Assembly (NCBI GenBank): GCA_026193555.1 | Contig: JAPHUU010000367.1 | Location: forward strand, 1-5,432 | DNA: 5,432 nt | DNA from: Rhodanobacter sp. | GTDB taxonomy: Bacteria > Pseudomonadota > Gammaproteobacteria > Xanthomonadales > Rhodanobacteraceae | Reading direction: 5' to 3' | Part shown: piece by piece, positions 1 to 5,432 of the stretch | How the letters are laid out: every line of letters begins with the position of its first letter | Numbering within the stretch: position 1 is the stretch's first letter | Made by a program: the position numbers and the translations under genes | The notes under the pieces: generated by a model | The model's input: the letters and a program-made list of their open reading frames with translations, nothing else | What the model was told of the DNA's origin: nothing | Databases searched by the model: none

Positions 1-7
1 AACGGGT

Positions 8-73
8 AACGGGGAACGGTGGATCAAGAGCGTGGACGCCGGAGCATCCTTGTTCTGTTCCCCGTTCCCCGTT
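8..73 (-). repeat. Heptamer-built inverted repeat downstream of atpD, with nested hairpin
   Basis: A perfect 12-bp inverted repeat pairs AACGGGGAACGG (8-19) with CCGTTCCCCGTT (62-73). Both arms are parts of heptamer runs: AACGGGT/AACGGGG/AACGGTG at 1-21 and GTTCCCC/GTTCCCC/GTTCCCG at 57-77. Inside the 42-nt loop sits a second stem of 6 bp with one G-U pair and a 4-nt loop (34-39 with 44-49). The atpD stop is 12 nt from the array. This occupies the whole visible spacer before the expected atpC. No U run is visible, but the window ends here, so a terminator role cannot be excluded. Confidence 0.75.
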
Positions 74-88
74 CCCGCTTCTACAGAC

Positions 89-1525
<1,437 letters not shown>

Positions 1526-1538
1526 TTAGGTTTGTTGC

Positions 1539-1557
1539 GGCGCCGCTTCGCGTCGCC
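1539..1557 (-). other. Hairpin in the atpG-atpD spacer
   Basis: On the mRNA strand GGCGACGC-GAA-GCGGCGCC forms an 8-bp stem with one A-G mismatch and a GAA triloop closed by C-G. The core GCGAAGC is known to fold very stably in DNA. It lies about 26 nt upstream of the atpD ribosome site and is not followed by a U run, so it does not look like a terminator. The rest of the 84-nt gap holds nothing else recognisable. A role in mRNA stability or atpD translation is possible but unproven. Confidence 0.55.
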
Positions 1558-1585
1558 ATGAATATTTTCGGGGGAGCAACAGCGG

Positions 1586-2503
1586 TTACACCGCTGCCGC
1601 TCCTCCAACGATTTCCGAAATTTCCTGGGTGATCGCGGCCTGGCGCGCCTTGTTGTAGATCAGCGTCAGTTCGTCGATCACCTTGTTCGCGTTGTCCGAC
1701 GCGCTCTTCATCGCAACCATGCGCGCAGCGTGTTCACTGGCCAGATTCTCCAGCGCCGCCTGGTACACCACCGACTCGATGTAGCGACCCAGCACATGCT
1801 CCAGCACGGTCTGCGCATCCGGCTCGTAGATGTAGTCCCAGTCGTGGGTCTGCTCCAGCTTGATGCCGGCATACGCCGACTCGCCAGCGGCCTGGTGGGC
1901 CTCCAACTCGGCCGCGACCAGCGGCAGCGGCAACAGTGCGTCGACCGTCGGCTTCTGCGTCATGGTGTTGACGAAGTCGTTGTAGGCGAGGAACACGCGA
2001 TCAAGGCCATTGGCGGTGTAGGCATCAAGCATCACCTTGATCACGCCAACCAGCTGCTCCAGCTTCGGGCGCTCGCCGAGGTGGCCAACGCTGCCGATCA
2101 GGTTGACGCCCTTGAGGCGACGGAAGAATTGAATCGCCTTCTGCCCGACCGCCACCACATCGACCTGCACACCCTGGTTCTGCCACTCCTGGATCTGCGG
2201 CAGCACGCGCCGAAACAGGTTGGAGTTGAGCCCGCCGCACAGGCCGCGATCGGTCGACACCACGATGAATCCGACCCGCGCCACGTTGTCACGCTGAATC
2301 AGGAACGGATGGCTGAAATCAGTGCTGGCCTGGGCCACGTGCGCGATCACCTTGCGCATCGAGCGCGCATAGGGGCGCGAAGCCTTCATCAGATCCTGCG
2401 CCTTGCGGATCTTCGAGGCCGAGACCATTTCGAGCGCGCGCGTCACCTTGCGCATGTTCTGCGTGCTCTTGATCTTGGTTTTTATTTCGCGTCCGCTGGC
2501 CAT
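1586..2503 (-). CDS. atpG: F1Fo ATP synthase gamma subunit
   Basis: The product is the 305-residue central rotor shaft, which turns inside alpha3beta3 and couples c-ring rotation to catalysis. The N-terminal helix ([27 protein letters not shown], residues 5-31) and the C-terminal helix ending [15 protein letters not shown] form the coiled-coil shaft. The latter is the family C-terminal signature. The [11 protein letters not shown] segment (83-93) of the globular domain is conserved. The protein is longer than E. coli gamma (287). Most of the excess is a 27-residue segment between LPLP (191-194) and WDYIYEP (222-228), where E. coli has about 11. This lies in the globular part, not the shaft, and keeps the reading frame. 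The start is set by homology (MASGREI); the ribosome site is weak (GAG repeats about 4-8 nt upstream). A structured spacer lies on each side. Confidence 0.98.
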   Translation of the reverse strand: MASGREIKTKIKSTQNMRKVTRALEMVSASKIRKAQDLMKASRPYARSMRKVIAHVAQASTDFSHPFLIQRDNVARVGFIVVSTDRGLCGGLNSNLFRRVLPQIQEWQNQGVQVDVVAVGQKAIQFFRRLKGVNLIGSVGHLGERPKLEQLVGVIKVMLDAYTANGLDRVFLAYNDFVNTMTQKPTVDALLPLPLVAAELEAHQAAGESAYAGIKLEQTHDWDYIYEPDAQTVLEHVLGRYIESVVYQAALENLASEHAARMVAMKSASDNANKVIDELTLIYNKARQAAITQEISEIVGGAAAV

Positions 2504-2527
2504 CTGTCTCGCTCGCTTTGCTCACTT

Positions 2528-2585
2528 CGGGGAACAAGGACCGGGGAGAGTGGAACGGTGGAGTGGCTTTCGCCGTTGTTCCCCG
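2528..2585 (-). repeat. Inverted repeat spanning the atpA-atpG spacer
   Basis: A perfect 9-bp inverted repeat pairs CGGGGAACA (2528-2536) with TGTTCCCCG (2577-2585), and equally with a second TGTTCCCCG at 2591-2599. Inside the loop, GGAACGG (2552-2558) is a single diverged unit in the same orientation as the left arm, and it can also pair with the heptamer array. On the mRNA strand a small GGC-GAAA-GCC hairpin (2565-2574) sits in the loop. Several folds therefore compete in the 105-nt spacer. No U run follows, so this is not a typical terminator. Confidence 0.7.
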
Positions 2586-2605
2586 TTCCCTGTTCCCCGT
2601 TCCCT
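2578..2605. repeat. Four tandem heptamers downstream of atpA (G-quadruplex motif on mRNA strand)
   Basis: On the plus strand four units follow each other without a gap: GTTCCCC (2578-2584), GTTCCCT (2585-2591), GTTCCCC (2592-2598) and GTTCCCT (2599-2605). They amount to two perfect copies of a 14-mer, ending 3 nt from the atpA stop codon. On the minus (mRNA) strand they give four G tracts of 3-4 with loops of 3, 4 and 3 nt (complement of 2581-2604), which fits the simple G-quadruplex pattern. Dispersed G-rich heptamers of a related form (GGGNATC) are known from Xanthomonas and Nostoc. The relation to those is inference. Confidence 0.85.
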
Positions 2606-2608
2606 GCC

Positions 2609-4159
2609 TTACCAGCTACCGGTCTTCTTGTACTCGTCCAGCGAAGCCTTGAAGGTCGCTTCGATGTCGTTGTTCCAGTCACCGGTGGCGACGATCTTGT
2701 TCATCAGTTCGGCGTGGTTCTGGTGCATGAACGCGTGCAGGCCCTTCTCGAACGCCAGCACCTTGTTCACCGCCAGATCGTCGAGGTAACCCTTTTCGGC
2801 GGCATACACCGACAGTGCCAGCTCGGCGATCGACAGCGGCGAGTACTGGCCCTGCTTCATCAGTTCGGTCACGCGCTGACCGCGGTCGAGCTGAGCGCGG
2901 GTGGCCGGATCCAGGTCCGAGGCGAACTGCGCGAACGCGGCCAGCTCGCGGAACTGCGCCAGCGCCAGCTTCACGCCGCCGGACAGCTTCTTCACGATCT
3001 TGGTCTGTGCGGCACCACCGACGCGGGACACCGAGATACCGGCGTTGACCGCCGGACGGATACCGGCATTGAACAGGTCGGTTTCCAGGAATATCTGGCC
3101 GTCGGTGATCGAGATCACGTTGGTCGGCACGAACGCCGAAACGTCGCCGCCCTGGGTCTCGATGATCGGCAGCGCGGTCAGCGAACCGGTCTTGCCCTGC
3201 ACGGCGCCGTCGGTGAACTTCTCGACGTATTCCTCGGACACGCGCGAAGCGCGCTCGAGCAGGCGCGAATGGAGATAGAACACGTCGCCCGGATAGGCCT
3301 CGCGACCCGGCGGCCGCTTCAGCAGCAGCGAGATCTGGCGATACGCCACCGCCTGCTTGGACAGATCGTCATAGACGATCAGCGCGTCTTCGCCGCGATC
3401 GCGGAAGTACTCGCCCATCGTGCAACCGGAATACGGCGCGACGTACTGCAACGCGGCCGACTCGGACGCCGAGGCGACCACGATGATGGTGTGCGCCAGC
3501 GCGCCGTGCTCTTCGAGCTTGCGCACCACGTTGGCGATCGACGAGCGCTTCTGGCCGATCGCGACGTAGATGCACTTGATGCCGGAATCCTTCTGCGCGA
3601 CGATCGCGTCGATCGCCAGCGCGGTCTTGCCGGTCTGGCGGTCACCGATGATCAGCTCGCGCTGGCCGCGGCCAACCGGGATCATCGCGTCGACCGACTT
3701 GTAACCGGTCTGCAGCGGCTGGTCGACCGATTTGCGCCAGATCACGCCGGGCGCCACCTTCTCGATCGGCGCGTTGAGCTTGGCGCCGATCGGCCCCTTG
3801 CCGTCGATCGGGTTGCCCAGGGCGTCGACCACGCGGCCGAGCAGCTCCGGGCCAATCGGCACTTCGAGAATGCGGCCAGTGGTCTTGGCGGTGTCGCCTT
3901 CGCGCAGATGCTGGTATTCACCCAGCACCACCGCGCCGACCGAGTCGCGCTCGAGGTTGAGCGCCAAGGCAAACGAGTTGCCCGGCAACTCGATCATTTC
4001 GCCCTGCATCACGTCGGCGAGGCCGTGGATGCGCACGATGCCGTCGGACACGCTGATGATCGTGCCTTCGTTGCGTGCTTCGGCGCCGAGCTTGAACTGC
4101 TCGATGCGATTCTTGATCAGCTCGCTGATCTCGGACGGATTCAAAGTGGTGCTGGACAT
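2609..4159 (-). CDS. atpA: F1Fo ATP synthase alpha subunit
   Basis: The product is the 516-residue non-catalytic nucleotide-binding subunit of the F1 hexamer. The order is an N-terminal helix that contacts delta (1-25), a beta-barrel domain (about 27-95), a nucleotide-binding domain (about 96-380) and a C-terminal helical domain. The P-loop is GDRQTGKT at 172-179 with Lys178. The conserved [14 protein letters not shown] stretch is at 262-275. The [11 protein letters not shown] motif places Arg379 where E. coli has the catalytic arginine finger Arg376, which completes the active site in the neighbouring beta. The P-loop glutamine (Gln175) typical of alpha, in place of a catalytic glutamate, separates it from beta. 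The start is supported by an AGGA site and the usual N terminus. It is followed by a 105-nt repeat-rich spacer before atpG. No damage is seen. Confidence 0.99.
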   Translation of the reverse strand: MSSTTLNPSEISELIKNRIEQFKLGAEARNEGTIISVSDGIVRIHGLADVMQGEMIELPGNSFALALNLERDSVGAVVLGEYQHLREGDTAKTTGRILEVPIGPELLGRVVDALGNPIDGKGPIGAKLNAPIEKVAPGVIWRKSVDQPLQTGYKSVDAMIPVGRGQRELIIGDRQTGKTALAIDAIVAQKDSGIKCIYVAIGQKRSSIANVVRKLEEHGALAHTIIVVASASESAALQYVAPYSGCTMGEYFRDRGEDALIVYDDLSKQAVAYRQISLLLKRPPGREAYPGDVFYLHSRLLERASRVSEEYVEKFTDGAVQGKTGSLTALPIIETQGGDVSAFVPTNVISITDGQIFLETDLFNAGIRPAVNAGISVSRVGGAAQTKIVKKLSGGVKLALAQFRELAAFAQFASDLDPATRAQLDRGQRVTELMKQGQYSPLSIAELALSVYAAEKGYLDDLAVNKVLAFEKGLHAFMHQNHAELMNKIVATGDWNNDIEATFKASLDEYKKTGSW

Positions 4160-4167
4160 GGTCGTGA

Positions 4168-4171
4168 TCCT
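4168..4171 (-). promoter_or_regulatory. Shine-Dalgarno of atpA
   Basis: AGGA on the minus strand lies 8 nt before the atpA ATG, inside the 18-nt gap after atpH. The spacing is optimal. It supports the chosen atpA start and independent ribosome loading on this gene. Confidence 0.7.
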
Positions 4172-4177
4172 GAAAAT

Positions 4178-4714
4178 TTAGTTATTCGCCAGTGCGCTGG
4201 CCATTTTTGCCAGCCGCCCGCGGGCGGAGCCGTCGATCACCTGTTCACCGGTATCGATCACCGCTCCGGCAAGCAGCGAGGCATCGATCCGCGTTTCCAG
4301 TTCGATCTCGCGCTTGAAGCGGCGATTCAGCGATGCTTTCAACTGCTCGGTCTGGGTCGCGTCCAGCGCCATCGCGCTGGTCACCTTGACCAGCAGCAAC
4401 GATTCGGATTCGCGCTTGAACGCCTCGTACAAGTCCGCCACTTCCGGCAGCAGCATCAGGCGACGGTGCTCGGCCATCTCGCCGAGGAACTGAGCGAACG
4501 GCGTGTCGTCAGCCAGGCCGGCCGGCAGATGCAGCGCGACCAGCTGGGCGGGCAATACGCGAGGGTCGCTTGCGAGCTGGGCCACGCGCGCATCCGCCGC
4601 CACCGCGGCGGCCAGCGCCAGCGCCTGCGACCACACATCCAGCGCACCAGCGGCATGCGCCACTTCGAACGCGGCGCGGGCGTAGGGACGGGCGAGGGTG
4701 ATTGCCTGGGCCAT
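4178..4714 (-). CDS. atpH: F1Fo ATP synthase delta subunit (OSCP family)
   Basis: The product is the 178-residue delta subunit, which sits on top of the F1 head and links it to the b dimer. The N-terminal helical domain opens with TLARPYARAAFE, the usual OSCP/delta start that binds the alpha N termini. The C-terminal domain carries the family signature, here IDTGEQVIDGSARGRLAKM at about residues 152-170. Length is essentially that of E. coli delta (177). The middle (about residues 25-75) is Ala-rich and less conserved, as is normal for this subunit. Start: the ATG has only a weak GAG-type ribosome site about 9 nt upstream, inside the end of atpF, which fits coupling to atpF translation. The next gene, atpA, follows after 18 nt. 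Confidence 0.96.
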   Translation of the reverse strand: MAQAITLARPYARAAFEVAHAAGALDVWSQALALAAAVAADARVAQLASDPRVLPAQLVALHLPAGLADDTPFAQFLGEMAEHRRLMLLPEVADLYEAFKRESESLLLVKVTSAMALDATQTEQLKASLNRRFKREIELETRIDASLLAGAVIDTGEQVIDGSARGRLAKMASALANN

Positions 4715-4717
4715 CGA

Positions 4718-5188
4718 TCAGATCTCGGCCGCGAGCTGGTCGAGCAAGGCCTTGTGCGTCGAGGCATCGACCTCGCGCTGCACGATCTTGCTGGCACCCT
4801 GCACCGCCAGCGCACCCACCTGCTCACGCAGCTGGTCGCGCGCACGCTGCGCCATGTTGGCGATATCCTCCTGCGCGCTGGTCTTCAGCCGGTTGATCTC
4901 GACGATCGCCTCGACGCGTGCCTTGTCGATGATCTGATTGGCCTGCTGCTGGGCCTTGTCGATGATCTCGGTCGCCTGCTGACGGGCCACCTTGATCTCG
5001 GCCGCCACCTTGACGTCGGCGCTCTTCAGCTCCGCGTGCGCGCGCTCGGCGGCATTCAGGCCCTCGGCAATCTTGACCTGCCGCTCTTCGATGGCCTTAT
5101 TGAGTTGCGGCCAGATGAAGTGGACGCAGAACCAGATCAGGATGGCGAACGAAATCATTTCGCCAATCAGAGTGCCGTTGGGAAGCAT
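4718..5188 (-). CDS. atpF: F1Fo ATP synthase subunit b
   Basis: The product is the 156-residue membrane-anchored peripheral stalk subunit, which dimerises and holds the alpha3beta3 head still through delta. The length equals that of E. coli subunit b. A single hydrophobic segment spans about residues 7-26 ([20 protein letters not shown]). It is followed by [11 protein letters not shown], where Arg36 matches the conserved E. coli Arg36 near subunit a. Residues from about 30 to 125 form a long charged, Ala-rich helix of the coiled-coil type, and the end ([11 protein letters not shown]) is the delta-contacting region. The ATG is chosen because it gives the family N terminus ([10 protein letters not shown]) directly before the membrane helix. 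The TGA stop lies only 3 nt before the atpH start, so the two are probably translationally coupled. Confidence 0.97.
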   Translation of the reverse strand: MLPNGTLIGEMISFAILIWFCVHFIWPQLNKAIEERQVKIAEGLNAAERAHAELKSADVKVAAEIKVARQQATEIIDKAQQQANQIIDKARVEAIVEINRLKTSAQEDIANMAQRARDQLREQVGALAVQGASKIVQREVDASTHKALLDQLAAEI

Positions 5189-5198
5189 CGCTGCGTTA

Positions 5199-5201
5199 CC
5201 T
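5199..5201 (-). promoter_or_regulatory. Weak Shine-Dalgarno of atpF
   Basis: On the minus strand an AGG (within CAGGTAACG) lies 10 nt before the atpF ATG. It is only a three- to four-base match at slightly long spacing. No better site is visible between it and the second hairpin, which ends about 19 nt further upstream. Confidence 0.45.
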
Positions 5202-5220
5202 GTAAATACGGAATGGAACG

Positions 5221-5274
5221 GACACGGACTTCAGTACATCCGTGCCGGAGGGGCGGTGGCGCCGAAGCGCCACC
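5221..5274 (-). other. Tandem RNA hairpins in the atpE-atpF spacer
   Basis: Two inverted repeats lie in the 93-nt gap. The first, transcribed just after the atpE stop, is a perfect 8-bp stem (5255-5262 with 5267-5274) closing a four-base loop. On the mRNA strand it reads GGTGGCGC-TTCG-GCGCCACC, a cUUCGg tetraloop, a class known to be unusually stable. The second is an 8-bp stem with one G-U pair (5221-5228 with 5239-5246) and a 10-nt loop. Neither is followed by a U run, so they do not look like intrinsic terminators. They may protect the 3' end of atpE mRNA or pause transcription, which would suit the need for many c subunits per complex. That role is inferred. Confidence 0.72.
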
Positions 5275-5281
5275 AGGGGGC

Positions 5282-5432
<151 letters not shown>

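Noticed and set aside
1..88. Start of atpC.
   Set aside because: No ATG with a subunit epsilon N terminus is visible on the minus strand here; the visible stretch is filled by repeats. The gene, if present, begins beyond the left edge.
2504..2608. Insertion sequence or MITE in the atpA-atpG spacer.
   Set aside because: There is no target-site duplication, transposase fragment or long terminal repeat. The spacer is explained by short heptamer repeats.
5254..5275. Intrinsic terminator between atpE and atpF.
   Set aside because: The stem is strong but the bases that follow on the mRNA strand are GCCCCTCC, not a U run, and the operon clearly continues. It was kept as a hairpin only.

Overview
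The window holds most of an F1Fo ATP synthase (atp) operon, all on the minus strand. In transcription order (right to left) it contains the end of atpE (subunit c), then complete atpF (b), atpH (delta), atpA (alpha), atpG (gamma) and atpD (beta). This is the standard bacterial order. The upstream genes (atpI, atpB, most of atpE) lie past the right edge, and atpC (epsilon) is expected past the left edge. High GC content, E. coli-like subunits and a subunit c with the RQPE loop and an Asp in [10 protein letters not shown] indicate a gammaproteobacterium. The overall flavour, including a short insertion in beta and NGGGAAC-type heptamer repeats between genes, suggests Xanthomonadales, possibly Rhodanobacteraceae (Rhodanobacter or Dyella-like). 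That family placement is inference from remembered sequences, not a search.

Layout: atpE 3' part 5282-5432; 93-nt spacer with two RNA hairpins, one with a cUUCGg loop; atpF 4718-5188; 3-nt gap; atpH 4178-4714; 18-nt gap with a good Shine-Dalgarno; atpA 2609-4159; 105-nt spacer built of heptamer repeats; atpG 1586-2503; 84-nt spacer with a hairpin and the atpD ribosome site; atpD 89-1501; then at least 88 nt of spacer with a second heptamer inverted repeat, running off the window.

Together the products form the proton-driven rotary ATP synthase. The c ring and gamma make up the rotor, b and delta form the peripheral stalk, and alpha3beta3 is the catalytic head. Nucleotide-binding and catalytic residues are all intact and there is no sign of frameshift, mobile element or foreign gene.

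The coding content is ordinary. What deserves a second look is in the spacers: heptamer repeats able to form inverted-repeat stems and, on the mRNA strand after atpA, a four-tract G-quadruplex motif. There are also stable hairpins after atpE and before atpD. The tightly packed b-delta-alpha block lacks such structures. I saw no promoter or convincing intrinsic terminator in the window.
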